From Magnolia sinica (taxonomy: Eukaryota > Streptophyta > Magnoliopsida > Magnoliales > Magnoliaceae), in contig NC_080579.1 in assembly GCF_029962835.1 (NCBI RefSeq), forward strand, positions 84,213,959-84,277,958: a DNA stretch of 64,000 nucleotides, in the 5' to 3' direction. Position numbers and translations under genes: made by a program. Below, piece after piece: positions 22,263 through 35,274 of this stretch. The notes beneath the pieces were generated by a model. It was given only the letters and a program-made list of their open reading frames with translations. It did not search any database and was not told where the DNA came from. The stretch's first letter is position 1; every line of letters begins with the position of its first letter.

Positions 22263-24595
22263 TCAAGGGTCACTCGAAATGACCTCTAGAGCCTGAGCCG
22301 CTTCAGACTCGGTCCTGATACCACCCGCAGCATCATCAGGCTCAGCCGCTTCAGCCGCCGGATCCTCAGGAGGCCCTTCCTCGAATCTCGAGAGATTAAG
22401 GTCGGGAAAAAATTGTTTCACCACTTGGATACAAGCTTTGTACCCGCTCGCATATAAGCGATCTCTCTCGTCTTCAAACTCCAAAAATTCAAGGAAGTCT
22501 TTTATAGCCATCTCTCCTGGCTCTTTCTTGGCCACCTCGAGCGCTGCTTTTGTATCGGCCTTCAGCCGAGCTAGCTTCTCCTCGGAGGTGTCACGAGCCA
22601 GGCGAAGTTGCCGACTCTCATCAATGGCCTCATTCAGCAGCTAAGCCATCCGAGTACATTTAGCTCTAGCATCTTCAGTCGCCTTCTGAGCCAAGCTCAA
22701 CTTGCCAGTCAAACGGCTGACCCGAGTTGAGGTAATCTCAAGTTGAGCCTCTGCCTCTGCTGCCCGTCTCCGAGCTTCTTCGACGTCCGCCACATGTTTC
22801 TAGGCCTTCCCAGCCTCGGTCAAGTCTACGCTGGCTCTCAGCAGGCAAGGAGCGAGCTTTAAAAAAAAAGTTCGATTAAAGCCGAAAGAGATAAGGAGCT
22901 AAAGGATAAATTCGATATCCTACCTGACGCAAGAACTTCGCAGCATGGGAGAGTATCCGACTCCCGGGAGCTTCAAAGATGGAAGCGAATTCCTTTTCAC
23001 TCTCTGCAGAAACAGCCTATGGAACGATGTCTGTCACGACCCAACAGAAGGATGATTGCTCCTGTGGAGCTAACTCCTCCCTTGAACTCTCTCCTCTCTG
23101 CTCCTCTCTTCGCCTCGAGACCCGTTCCGCAACAGGTCCTAGCTCAAGAGTCGCCCGGGACTCGACCCGAACGTCCTCTGCCCTCTCTTCGGGGTCTGAA
23201 AAATCGACGACGATCGGGACGGCCGAGGTAGTGGCGACTGGGGCAGAAGGCTCCGCGATCGAGGGAGTAGTTTTCACCTTCTTTGGAGGCCGAGGCTCCG
23301 ACGGAAGGACTGACCTCAGAGGAGCCTTCAACTTCAACGATGGCATCAGTAGGGGTCGAGCTTCAACCATTTCTCTGTCAGACAAAACGCAGAGTAAGAA
23401 AAATTCGAGAAGGATATGTCTAAATAGTTCTATGATACCTGTCACAGATGAATCAAGGCTCGAAAGAAGAAGACGATCCGGTTGTAAAAGAGACTCCAAG
23501 ACTTATCTTTTAGGCTCAACGTCCACGGGTCTCTGATCCGAGCTAAGACTTTGGCTGCTAACTTCGATTTTTTCTTGGAAATATCTACAGAATATGTTCA
23601 GTCAGACTTAAAAGGATTTTATCAAGGCAAAATGAGGGAAAAGGCGTGCCGAGTCACCTGCTTTAGAGAACACCCGGGGAACGAGAGATTCGAACAGCCC
23701 AGGCTCGGCAGTCTCCCAGCGACCGCATGCCCAGAACCACCTCTCTTCCAGTGCTTGTTAGAGGTAGGAGGGTCAGTTATCAAAGAGCAACCCTTTTTCC
23801 GCCAAGCGCTCAAAAAATACTAGCCGGGCTGCAAAGTGTTCGGTCGAACTTGGTATAGATAAAGGAACTCATCCATGGTCAGTGAGGTCTGCTCTGTCTC
23901 AGCCCACAACACTGCACATCCAAACAAGTTCTTCCACCCATTTGGAACTATCTGCCCAGGAGCAATTCTGAGCCGGGAGAGAAAATTCCGAACAATGGGT
24001 TGTAAGGGCAGACGCAAGCCATATTGCATGGCAACTTGAAAAGTTACGATCATCCCAAGAGGGGGATGGTCGGGCAATTCATTCGGAAGCAGAAGTGGAA
24101 GAATTACTGAGTCAGGAACATAATACCCTACTCGGATCCTATCCAAATCCGTCTCGGTCAAAACTGAGGGAACCGGCCCCTTCTGCTCGTCTCCGACCTC
24201 CTCACTCTCGGCAGCCTCTCCTTCTTCAGCTACCGACTCCACAAATCAAGTCGATCTCCGTAGGGGAACCGACTCAGTGGTTCCCCCAAACTCGGTCATC
24301 ATCGGTCTCTTGGGAAGAGCCGACTCAGAGGTTCCTAATTCTTCTTCCTCTTCCTCTAAGTCATCCTTAGGGAAGAAATGGGTAGGCCTGCCCGGGGCAT
24401 GTCTCAAGACAGAGGGGCCCTCTTGAGCAGGGCGTTCCGTTGGAATCTCACTGAACATCCTAGTGGTGAGCTGGAAAGCCTCATTGGCGCTCATCGCCAT
24501 CTCCGCCAGTAAGGAAGGCGATTCCGAAATATTCTAAAAATGCTCCGTTTCGCCTTCGTCACAGAAACTCCCTCCCGTGGACTTGAAGGGTGCAT
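22263..24595 (-). pseudogene. E2 antisense gene: gypsy-type transposon domain protein, three exons (broken)
   Basis: Lies opposite to pol, between pol and the 3' LTR. Deduced structure: exon 1 24595-23658, intron 1 23657-23585 (73 bp, GTGACT..TGTAG), exon 2 23584-23439, intron 2 23438-23373 (66 bp, GTATCA..AG), exon 3 23372-22263. Exon 1 has 'LTETDLDRIRVGYYVP', 'MQYGLRLPLQPIV' and 'IAPGQIVPNGWKNLFGCAVL', resembling PF04195 (putative gypsy-type transposon domain, recalled). Exon 3 has 'LKLKAPLRSVLPSEPRPPKK', then charged helix-like sequence, then 'FEDERDRLYASGYKACIQVV'. Each block has a counterpart in E3. Stops and shifts (for example TAG where E3 has Trp near 24536) show decay. The start is by homology with E3 and is out of frame in this copy. 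Confidence 0.75.
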
Positions 24596-24785
24596 TGTCA
24601 CTGAACGAAAAGGGAGGAAGAAAAGACTCACCGGAAAGACGAAAAGCACAGTTGAGGAGGAAGGAAGAAAGCAAGGACGTAGAAGAATGGCAGATCACAA
24701 GCACAGTAAAGAAGGAAGAAGAGAGAACGGAAGAAAAGGAAATCAAGTGGGCAGACGAAAGTGTGAAAGTCGATCCCGCTCCTCC

Positions 24786-24792
24786 TTTTATA
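24786..24792 (-). promoter_or_regulatory. TATA box of E2 antisense gene
   Basis: On the minus strand GGCTATAAAAGGAGG, about 190 bases before the start codon position. E3 has a TATA-like site at about the same distance before its antisense gene. Confidence 0.6.
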
Positions 24793-25062
24793 GCCGAGCC
24801 ACGTGGCAGCAACATTTAAGGAGTCGAATCGACGCCTGCTTCGACTCCCCCACCTGACGCGTGGCGCATACCGACTGACGCAAGTAACGTCTTCGCCACG
24901 TGTCTAACGCTCATAAACGGACGAAACGACTTGACGGCTATCCGCTCGTGCGACCTCGAGTAACGATCCGTCCCACGTTAAGAACGACACATGAAGCAAT
25001 AAGTGCCCCATCATAACCTCAGTTTGCAATGCATTACTCCTTAGTGCCGATATAACTGACAC

Positions 25063-25080
25063 AAGGAGTAGGTGGCTTAC
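25063..25080 (+). other. E2 polypurine tract
   Basis: AAGGAGTAGGTGGCTTAC directly precedes the 3' LTR. E3 has the near-identical GGAGTAGGGGGGGCTTAC in the same place. Confidence 0.65.
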
Positions 25081-25866
25081 TGTTGGGGAAAAATATGACA
25101 AGTCCGGAGACTCGGTTATGGAATGGACCAACTCTCCTGAAACTTTCCGAGGGATCCAAGCCAATAGTTCGGATCCAGATAAGATAAAGCCTAAAGGAGA
25201 GACTTGCTCAGATTTGTAGGAAATGAATCCCGACCGAAGCTGAGAGAGTCGAGAGCCTTGGGCAAGTATAAGACACATCAAGTTGACTCGGTTAACGGGG
25301 CAGCAATGTATAAAGGGACCTATTAAAGGTCCTGAATCAGAAAGACACCTGACCGATTATGAAACCGACCTATGTATGGTTGGTTGTGGTATCGGCTATC
25401 GGATAGAAAGAAAACATCGGTCCTGAACCGATTCAGTTTCGTCCAATAGTAGGTAAAAAAATCTTTGTAAGCCAGCCGAGATTACGAATCTATTGAAGCT
25501 GAGTCAAACAAAGGAGAGACAGTGTAATCTTAAACACCGTCCCGAGAATCTTGTAAAAGGATTCCCGAGCTCGGAAATCTCGGGATCGGATGTATCCGTC
25601 AATAAAACAACACCTGAATCGGATTTCCCAGAAAATCAAGAGAGAATCCCCTTACGCTGGAATCTCCCACTCTTATAAAAATAGGGCTCTCCAGGTTAAA
25701 GGTACGCAAAAACTCTCTCCCAAACCCCCTCAATGCTATAAGACCCAGATTCCTAGCCTGACTTTGGCATCGGAGGGTCCCCTACTCTAGCCAGGGTCTC
25801 CTTTGTCTTCTTCCCATGCAGGTACTCAAAGGTCTCAAGAGGGTGGACCAGATTTTTGCATCAACA
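25081..25866 (+). repeat. E2 3' LTR (786 bp)
   Basis: Starts TGTTGGGG and ends ATCAACA (TG..CA with TGTTG/CAACA ends). It pairs with 15619-16405. It has its own TATAAAAA-type box near 25674. Confidence 0.88.
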
Positions 25867-27578
25867 TACCACAAACAACTAAGCTAACTGTTACTTGTAC
25901 CTTTAGACTAAATCGTCACTCCTAAGCTTCACCTTGTATATCTATTTTCAGGAAATCGGCTCCACTCTTGTGGCCAGGAGAAGAAGATCCTATGTCTTAT
26001 TCTTCTTCAAGATAGATATTCAACTCCTATTATTTTTATGATGGGGCCCAATTGAGTTTTTGATCTACTTTGTTTTTATGTTACATCATGAGTGATGTAG
26101 GAAAGGATGTGAATAATAAGAAATATCACTATCTTATTCAAATGAATAAGACCTTGAATCCACAAGGCTTATTCGCTTAGAATACACATAAAGTTAAGAA
26201 AATTTAAAAATATTTTATTGAAAGTAATATTATTAAGTTTTAACCAATAAAATGTAATTCTAAGTAAGAATCCTAACGTAAATAAACTGAAACTTTTCTT
26301 AAATAGTTGAACTTACTAAAAATAAAAATATCTAATTTAATCATGCAGGATGATTCCTAACATGATAAAAAATAAACTCTAAGAAAACACCACGTATTGA
26401 GACTTTACGAATGAAAAGTTATGACCAACTTAAAACTTATTAAAAATAATACTTTAAAAAAAAAATGGAACATTTGAATAATAATGAGTCATTTTCTTGC
26501 GAAATGAAATGACACAATATGCTTACAGTGTTAGTTGGCCCTAGAATGAAATTTTAGTCAAAATTCATAAATCATGTATTCCGTAACTCATTTCAGATCA
26601 AAAGTTATAGTTGATTTATGGTATGCACTTTAAAATTAGTTTTTCTTAATTCCAAATGAATTTCTCTAATTTAGACACACTTGGAGCCTAGTTATATTAT
26701 ACCTCATGTAAGATCTATGAATTACTTCCGCTTTTGTTTGGACTTTTTTCAGTTTATTTGAGCTGATATAAATATGCGTCCTGCTTTACATCAATGAACG
26801 GGTTAAATTGATGGACTGAGTATAACATCACGTGGGGGCCCATAGAGCTTTGGGTGGGGTTACATGAAACTTGAGTGATTTTGGAATTAATAGGTACACC
26901 TTGGAATCTATATCCTCTACTTGCCATAAATAAAAACTTCTTATGTAATCATACACTTTTTCTAATGTAATGGTGCTGGTGACATCAACGATGATATAAA
27001 CCAATCATGATGCAGGTACGTTGAAATTTCATATTTGTGTGACAAGTAGAGGATCTGGATTACTGGATACTACATCTTGCTGTCATTCTAATACAAAAAC
27101 GAATTGAAAGAGCTGTGTGTGCACATGTAAAAAAGCATATGGTGTAAATATCATTTCCCTTCGGAGAATATGCACGATTCATCTTGTTATAAGCCCCTAG
27201 GGCAGATTATTTACAAGATCCAACCCATGCATCTGGGTGTCCGCTACATAGTTCTCCTTCGCCAAGAACCGTGACAGTCTACTAATTAGGTGATGGGCCA
27301 CACCTTTAGAAAGATATGCGGCCGAAAAGGTTTTCCAAGCTGCATACATGTTTCCAGCGGCGTGGCCCACCTGATGAGTAGATCAGCCTGATTTTTGGCT
27401 GAGAACATCCACATGGTCGGATCCACCTGATGGACGGTGCGGATGTTGATTTCATCTATCAAGTTCGCACATGCAGTGGCATGTAGATGACATGAGCAAA
27501 ATGTGAATCATGTTTGGAAGAAATGTCCCAGGAGAAGTGATGGGCCACATCAATGAATTTTGGCACGTGTGATGATGG
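25867..27578. other. Unclassified AT-rich intronic DNA
   Basis: No coding potential seen. Between E2 and the intact MITE, it contains a short 'cacgtgggggcccatagag' phrase near 26830 reminiscent of MITE ends, but no alignable copy. Confidence 0.45.
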
Positions 27579-28070
27579 GCGCGGCTTCGGTGGATCCGCG
27601 GATCCACTGAGGTGGGTGGGATCCCAGACTGTGGGGCCCATTTTGATGTATTTACCTTACATCCACGCTGTCAATCCGTTTTGAAAGCTCATTTTTGGAG
27701 CAGGATCCAAAAAATGAAGCGGATCCAAATGGTAGGTGGACCACACCATAGGAAACAGTGGTGATCGAATCCCCACCATTAAAAACATCTTGGGGAAAAC
27801 CGGAATGTCCATCCAACCTGTTTATAGTGTCACAAAGATCTGGATGAAATGATCACAAAAATATCAGCTTGATCGAAAACTTTTATGGTCCACAAAAGGA
27901 TTTTAATGGTACTTCAACACGGTTTCCAGTGGTGTGGTCGACATGAGATTTAGATCTACTTGATTTTTGGTATTATCCCATAAAATTATCTGTAAAAACA
28001 GATGGACGGAGTGGATGTAAGGAAAAGAAATCACTGTGGGCCCAGGGTGAGGGATCCACCGAAGCCGCGC
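27579..28070. mobile_element. Fold-back MITE copy 3, complete, perfect 19-bp terminal inverted repeats
   Basis: GCGCGGCTTCGGTGGATCC at 27579-27597 is the exact reverse complement of 28052-28070. Inside are the family core 'aggtggaccacaccataggaaacagtggtgat', 'catccaacctg', 'tatcagcttgatc', and mirror 'ggtgtggtcgacatgag' and 'cagatggacggagtggat'. It ends 67 bases before the Gene A exon 2 acceptor. Confidence 0.85.
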
Positions 28071-28137
28071 ACCAACACGGGCGGTAATATGATCAAAGAT
28101 CCAACGGTCACAATGCTTTTTTTCCATGTGATTTCAG

Positions 28138-28311
28138 GGATTTTCATCTTGCTTGAGTGATAAGACTTCAGCTGACCCATCAAAGAGTGTCCTTCCAGCA
28201 AGAGCAGTCATCACATCCATTGATCGGATTAGAGGGCCTTTTGACCCCTCCAACATCGAGTACTTAGAGAAGGGCTTGACGTGGGAAGCTTTCAAGAGCC
28301 GTCTTTGCTGA
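28138..28311 (+). CDS. Gene A exon 2 (C-terminal 57 residues)
   Basis: Begins directly after TTTCAG in the frame continuing exon 1 and ends at TGA 28309-28311. Residues include 'KSVLPARAVITSIDRIRGPF' and 'DPSNIEYLEKGLTWEAFKS', a low-complexity-free, protein-like C-terminus. The neighbouring fold-back element ends at 28070, so the exon itself is clean. There are no stop codons or shifts, so the gene looks intact despite the large intron. The opposite-strand reading frame over the same bases is a shadow. Confidence 0.83.
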   Translation, partial: GFSSCLSDKTSADPSKSVLPARAVITSIDRIRGPFDPSNIEYLEKGLTWEAFKSRLC

Positions 28312-31300
28312 GCCCACACGTGTGGGTGCTATATCCGAGCCTTCCATGAGGCCACACACGCTGTCCGGATCACCTGGCCCAAAAATGAGGCTGGTTTGCT
28401 CTTAAATTGGACCACGTGTCACAAACAAATGGACGGCTATAAAAGTATCATCTACGCCGTCCATTTGTTCTGTAAGGTCTCTGCTACAAGAGGGAGGCGT
28501 GGATTGGCCTGATTTTTGGGTCAGATAATCTGATATGCGGTCCATCTCATGGAACGGTCGGATCTGTCATGCATTTGAGATATGGGGGCCAAGATTTTTA
28601 TTTTTATTTTTGTTTTTCCTTTTGAAATTGTATCGAAGTTCATGTATCAATATCTGTACTAGTATCTAGAGAGGTTTGCTCATCCTCCGTACTTGTAGAG
28701 CATCGCTCCCAATTCCACACGTGCAAATGTGCCACGCACGTATGAAATCGAAGCCGTTCATCATGTAGTAGTACTAGTCCGAATACAAGGCTAATCCGCT
28801 CATCTTGGTGGGCCATAATGTTTGAAAAAGGTTGATGGCGAATAAAACTTGTCCAAGTGTTTATAACCGTTAATTTATTTGGTGCGTTGAGCTCACTTGA
28901 TGAGACGACTGGCCTGATTTTCTAGTTAAGGGAATATACATGGTGGTGCTACTCAATGGATGGCTTGAACACATACATGTTCTTAGTCATTAATAAAAAT
29001 AAATAATAATTAAAAAAAGAAGAAGAATAAATATATGTGAATATGATTTGGTGCCTTGAAAATTGTATATGAAAAGGAACCAAACTAATCATGGCCGTTA
29101 AAAACTGATCCTACAGGTCCACTTTTGAATTTGGTATAATGTCATTCACTTAAAAAGATTATAAGTTCTAGTGAGTTTTACCGACCAAGTGGAATGAAAC
29201 TACAACTGAATACTATAATATTTTGACCGTCCATTTTCATTATTGGGATCAAATTCTTCCTTAAAAAAAAACACTATATTAAAATAAACTCATATTTGGT
29301 AGACCATGAAATTGTAAACAACGGACTAGATTCATAACCAATGTCAACCACTGGTACTATGCAACATGAATGTCACATGTAAAGGACGTGTTGATGGACA
29401 TACAAAACACAAGCATCAATGTAGGGCCACAAATGTGATGAATTTCGAAATCCATGATAAATTTTGCAACATCTATTATTGAGACGGGATGATATGATAC
29501 CTATATTAATCCTCATTTTGAAATGCGGGGTGAAATTTTTACAAGACCAAACGCAATTCCATACTACCTAATCTCATGTTTCAAATAAGCCCTAAGGTTT
29601 ATGGCTTCATACATGAGGTAAGATTGGTCCAGGTGTTATGTGAGTGTGTGTGTAAAAAAATAAAAATCAGTCCAAGTAATACTTTTGCAATGGACTTGAC
29701 CCGGCTCTTTATAAAGGCCCTTGAAGTCGGCTTGGCTTGGGTCTATAAGTTGGGCCTTGTAGCATACTTGGACCAGTTAGCCATATTAAACTTATCAAGC
29801 ATGGGCCTATAAATCGATCTCAAACTTTACTCCTTAGGCTTAAAATGTATTTTTTACAACCTTCGAAGCTGGAGTAGTAAATTCTTTTCTTATTAAGAGT
29901 TAAAATGCATTTTACATCATATCCATATGATTTTTGCTCTACAATTAAGAATAATTACTGTTATTTCATGTGTCCTTTAGTGGGCCAACTGATGGTAGAC
30001 TATAGTTGAAAAACAACAAATTATCAATCTTTAGCTATTGCATTCATTGCATATAGTGAATTGCAGAAGAATGGTTGAAAAAAAGAGCGACAGTCCATAT
30101 TAATCAGTAAAATTGAACTGTATGAGAGAAGGGCTGTCGATAATTGTTAATTGCTTCATAATAATTGATTTTAAGACTTGGATGAGTCCCATGTGACTTG
30201 TAAGAGTCGACCAAGACTTGGTTGGACCCAATCAGGATCGACACCCTAAGTCACCCTCAATTTAGGTGAGTCGGGCTTATTCACCCCTAGCTTGGCGAGT
30301 TGCTACTAGATTCGAGACCAAGCAAGTGGTTTGAATTATTTTATCATTTTCATGTCCATATAAGTACTTAGAGTCCTTACTATTGCCGCTTAATGCCATG
30401 TCAAGGGTTCGAGCAACCATAGGTGGTGAAATCCCACTACGGTGTGGGTAAAAAGAAAATTAGAGACAGTAGCACACATATGGCTAGGATTGGGAGAGGA
30501 ACTATCCTCTCGGTAAAGAAATAAAAACTTTTAATTATGAATAATTAGAGAAATTATAGTCTTAAAAAAGTCTAAGGGCATGTTTAAAAACACCATTTTA
30601 AGCCAAATCCCTTTTTGCATTGTGTTTGGATGCACTTTTTCAAAACCCATTTTAATACCCACTTGTCAAGATAAGCCCTAAACAAGCCTAATCAACAAAA
30701 ACCAATATGGCAAGTTTTCTAAAATTGATTGACAAAGGCGATATGCTCTTGCTTTTGTGGAAAAATCCTTTTGTTGAAGTTGCATCCAAACAGACCAGAT
30801 TGGATGGTTAAGATCTTATTATTTGGAAGATTTAGGACAATTCACATGATGGTGACTTGATCAGGTCAACTATTAGATTGATGAACTAAATAGCATGTGC
30901 TTAATTCACATAAAATTGTTGTATCAAGAGATTGTTCCCTTTGCACCACATCAAGTCGCTATAATTTTTAAATTATATCTCAATACACCGTATTTATAAC
31001 TAATAATATTGTTTTATCATGTTTTATGTTTCAAAAAATATATATATTTTTCCATCTTATCCTAAAATAACATAATAAGATTTTATTCTTCTGTTTTTTT
31101 TTTTAACCATATCGAGGAGCATATCTAGCATCTCCAATCCACTCAAAGAAGCCTTAATATCATTTATCAAAGGTCGTCCACCTTTGAAAGTTCAAAAATA
31201 CACGTTGTCTGTTCAAGCAAGCAATGTCCCAAAATATGCATTTTAGTCATTAAGCTGCCCCAGGGACCCTTCGGAAAAAAGTACTAAAAAATTAAAAATC

Positions 31301-32490
31301 AATAGAGATGGAAACAACCTTAAAAAATGGGTTCCCAGTTACATAGGCAAGTTCAACTATGCAGCTGAAATTGTAGCTGCACAACTAGGTCAACTATGCG
31401 AGCGAGCCCAACCGCACAGTTGGAATTCTAGTTGCTTTCCAGCTATGCGATTGGTCCAGTTGCGTGACCGAGTCCATTTGCTCGATCAAGTAGCGATGCA
31501 GTTACAAAGTGATTTTTGACAATGTCCCAAATCATGTGTAAGCAGTTAGAGGGGTTCAAACCTTCCTAAAACCCTTATTTCAATTGAGAAATCATCAAAG
31601 ATAAAGAAAAGCACCCATACTCCGCCGGATCAAACACTCGAACTTTTTAAGGCTTGAAGCAGTTCTACCTGGGTCCGACTCCATGGCTCAACGACAGGCA
31701 AACTCTGTTTCAACATGAGATCATGGGATCAAATGCCCGTGTGGTATGGGTGTTTGTGTAGTGTAGATTCAAGTGACAATGAATTCAGAAGAATCCAAGA
31801 TTGGGACTCATAAATACTTGTACTTTGATTCTAAGTCTTTTAATCTTTATTCTAGTTCAAGTTTGTGAAGAATCCACTTATTATGAAAGAGGGTCAATTT
31901 ATCTTTCTTAAGCTCTTCTTCTTCTCTTTTCCTTGAGTTGTTGTAGAGAATCTTGAAGGGTTATGCTACCCTTACTTCTCCACATTTCATGTGATCGATG
32001 TACAAAGAAACAACTAAGAAAACAATGAATTATAAATTCTCAATGAAACTTTGATATTGTTCTTACCACAGATAGGACTACTGGCCATTGAAATTAAGAT
32101 TAATGGCATCATGTTAACAAGGATTCAACAGTTTATGTGAGTTTCAAGGATGCTGCCATGGAACCTATCAATCTATACTTTGGATGTGAACTTCCTTACA
32201 ATCTCTTAGAACACAAGTTCCAAACTCTCTTATCATTGTCCTTGAAATAGACTGTCAAGATAGAAAAGTCAGTACAAGTTGATAGAGACATTGAATGAAT
32301 ATCTAAGATATTACTATCTCAAGAGCTGTGTTAATGAATCATGGGCTTGCCTTTATTCTCTATTGTAAATGGCAAATATTAATGAATCATGTGCCTGCTT
32401 TTATAAAAGAGGTATTAAGACACTATCCACAATTTTGGAAGTGGATTGCATCATTCCCTTACTTGACATAAATCGGCACAGGAAGCGACT
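28312..32490. other. Intergenic stretch downstream of Gene A
   Basis: The first ~300 bases are probably the 3' UTR of Gene A. The rest is AT-rich with no credible coding exon. A possible MITE with 'gggcatgttt..' and '..catccaaacagacc' ends spans about 30578-30800. The stretch about 31330-31560 repeats 'caactatgcg/agttgc' phrases. Other short reading frames here look random. Confidence 0.45.
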
Positions 32491-32492
32491 CT

Positions 32493-32905
32493 TTGGGGCC
32501 CACCGTGATGAATACCTTCATCCATTTTTTTTCAAATTATTTTAGGTTATGAGCTCAAAAATTAGGCAGATCCAATGCTTAAGTGGACCACACCATGAGA
32601 AGATAGAGGTGATAATAATACGCCGACCATTGAAACCTTCATAGGGCCCACTGTGATATTTATTTTCCATCCAACTTATTCATAAGGTCACATAGACCTC
32701 AATGAAAAGAAAATACAAATGCTAGCTTGATAAAAAACTTCCGTGGCCCTCAAGAAGTTTCTAACGGTAGGTGTTCAATCCCCATTATGTGGTCCATTTG
32801 AGACTTTGTATTTGCTCCATTTTTTAGCTTATGATCTGAAGTCATCTGAAAAAATGGATGAACATCATGGATAAAGCACATACACCATGGTGGGCCCCAC
32901 GCAGC
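32493..32905. mobile_element. Fold-back MITE copy 4
   Basis: Left end 'ttggggcccaccgtgatga', core 'aagtggaccacaccatgag', middle 'catccaacttattcataaggtcaca', and mirror right end 'aaatggatgaacatcatggataaa..catggtgggccccac'. Confidence 0.75.
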
Positions 32906-35274
32906 CCATGCCTGGACCAATTTTGTCTAGGCAGGAGTAGGACCCAATTGGCTTCACTGTCTATAATTCTTCGAAGAAAAATGTATCAACGTTTTGGATT
33001 TTTGAACCATGGCCCTGCTTGTATAAACGGAAAGCTCAATTATACAATACAATCTCTTCATATAAGCAGTGTATAATAACTCTCCCTTCATTCTTTTTAG
33101 CATTTTGCACTCTTATTTCATGTCCCTCATCTTAAAAAGAGACGTACCATAGTGGCCCATGATTTGATCTTGTTTTTCGCTTTTGTTGGTATCTTTAACG
33201 AACCTCACCGTGCATAATTATGTAATGGATGGCCCAGATTTTATACAATTGTGCATTGTTGCATGTATGCCGTGAAGTCCTTGATTACGCAAGCAATTAA
33301 TCTTGCAAAAATCATTCCTTGTAGTAATAATCTTCTTTACTTCTTATTTACGTCCTTTTGATAGATTGATGAGAAATAATGGAAATGGACTGTGTCCTGC
33401 CCCGCTTGGACAAATTAAATACTTAATGTGTATAGGCAGGGGCTATGTGGGGCCCACCATGATGTATGGGTTTTATTTACACGGTCCATTCATTTTTTCA
33501 TATCATTTTGGGTATGAGTCCGTAGATACCCCATTAATTAAAACATGACCACGTGGCTTTGTAACTTTAATGGCTTTCAATCCAAGCATGTATAAATTGT
33601 CAAAATCATCACAAAAAGGCAACCATCGGTCTTAATTGAGCTAGGGTTAGCCATACTGGCTTTTTGCATTTTGCACAAAACCGGTGTGGCCAGTGTTGGC
33701 ATTGCACAAATTTGGCACCCACTTCTTCGGCTGTGGTCTTTTTTTGACAAGATTGGCCTCCTCTCAGTTGGATGGGGTTTGTCTTGACATCTATGCTGGA
33801 CCAATCCATGATTTACACCAATTTTTAATTTGCTTCAGCTTGCCCTAGCCTAGCATTGATGCCAACGTTCAAGGCTTGAGAGAACCGAACCTGCTTAATC
33901 TTATCTATTTAGCTTTATGTGTCTCTCTCCAAACGCTTATAAAAGAGGGTTTCGCGCTCACAATAGGGAGTCGGGGAAAGGGCCTAAAGAGTATTATGTT
34001 TCTAATTCAAAATATCTCTAGAGTGAGACAAAGAGCGATAGCCTGTTTGCGATTATGAGACAAAGATAAAGATTCGACTCTGTGTTCTCTTGATCTCTTA
34101 AAGTCTTTCGATATTTTCTATTCTATTTCAACTTCAAAGCCAACACTGCATTTTCGATTTATCATTTTCCACTTTGTATATTCCAACTCCACTGCTTTAA
34201 ATACCTGAGGTAGTATGCTCTGCTCTAACATAATATAAAGTATGTTCTACAATTACCTCTCTTGAGGATCTTTTGTATAAGAATACATGACTTAAATGAG
34301 TAACCAAAAATTTGTATTTTTTTTTCTTTTCTGCACTTTTATTGAAAAAACCTTTTTACATTGTCAGCATTTTGTTTTCAATCTATCTTTTATAATTTAA
34401 ACATCTAAAGCTTAGTAGTTCTCTGAATCCCCTTTGAAAGCGTACGACTTGGTAAAGTAGAGATTGTATTTCATACGGCAATAAAATAGTGCCTAGTCTC
34501 TTTCTTTTCCATAACTAAGACTCTTATCCAAAATTCATGGCATATATCAAAATAGCAGTCATTCGAGTCAGAAATTCTTAGGTTATCCTGATCTCTAGGC
34601 AATTTCACAAATTCTAGTCAGTCATAGATTGTGGAGACTTTTTTTTACTAGTGGAGATTATAGAACAATGCGTAGTTGAGCCATTCTATCAATCTTGTGA
34701 AAAATATTGGACAACCCATAATCATACCAAGTTATTGCAAGCCAAGTGCACACTCCCTCCCATGACTCAGTGTCCAATGATACGAGCATGTTGCATAAGG
34801 GATTATGAATGATATAAGTATAATTATTAGCTTCTCTTCGCAACCCCTCCAAGAGGTTTCGGTATGTAAGTCTTAGTTATGGGTTCTATTAGATCTGGAT
34901 AGACTTCGAATTTGGGCCTTCATATGCTAGTATCTGTATTAACCAAGCAACTAAAATCATTAACCTATCTTCTCAACCCCTTCATGAAATTTGGGTATGA
35001 AGGTCTTAGTTATAGCTAGGTTTCACCGGATATAGTTAAAATTCGGATATGAGATTTTACACACTATCACCTATATCAACTGAGCATACAATATTCTGGG
35101 TTTATGAAAGTCATGTGATTTATAACTTGCAGGGTATTTGGATCTTATCACATCAAAAATCTAAGTAAATTATAGTCCTATATCTATGACCGTATATAAA
35201 TACACACACACATATCGTTCCACTCATGCAACCATCAGGCAGTCTGACCCAAACACCTAGTGGGCAACTTGGGA
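32906..35274. other. Intergenic, with a half MITE and a possible LTR remnant
   Basis: 33448-33545 is the left half of a fold-back MITE ('tgtggggcccaccatgatgtatgggttttat'). Near 33938 'cttataaaagagggtttc' followed by a CT-rich leader resembles an LTR promoter, but no partner LTR or coding region was found. No genes. Confidence 0.4.

Larger units (their letters stand above)
15619..25866 (+). mobile_element. E2: degraded Tat-lineage Ty3/gypsy retrotransposon inside Gene A
   Basis: Two ~786-bp LTRs flank gag, protease, RT, RNase H, a second (archaeal-type) RNase H, integrase and an antisense gene. The second RNase H before integrase and the absence of a chromodomain mark the Tat (OTA) lineage. 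It is the same family as E3: primer site, gag, pol and antisense gene are all alignable. The frame is broken many times by stops and shifts and the LTRs are visibly diverged, so it is older than E3. No clear target duplication was found; the 5' LTR start is damaged. Confidence 0.88.
14315..28137 (+). other. Gene A intron, 13.8 kb, containing E2 and MITEs
   Basis: The donor GTACGA at 14315 and the acceptor with a pyrimidine-rich tract ending TTTCAG at 28137 give phase-0 joining. The contents in order are fold-back MITE copies (14545-14966, 15220-15415), Tat element E2 (15619-25866, same strand as the gene), about 1.7 kb of unclassified AT-rich DNA, and a full MITE with 19-bp terminal repeats (27579-28070) ending 67 bases before the acceptor. 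Confidence 0.8.

Noticed and set aside
28134..28319. Minus-strand reading frame of 61 codons over Gene A exon 2
   Set aside because: It is the shadow of the + strand exon, which has a matching acceptor, phase and protein-like sequence; the minus frame has no support.
33876..34140. TATA-like site and CT-rich leader considered as a solo LTR
   Set aside because: Neither LTR boundary nor target duplication could be identified; kept only as a remark.
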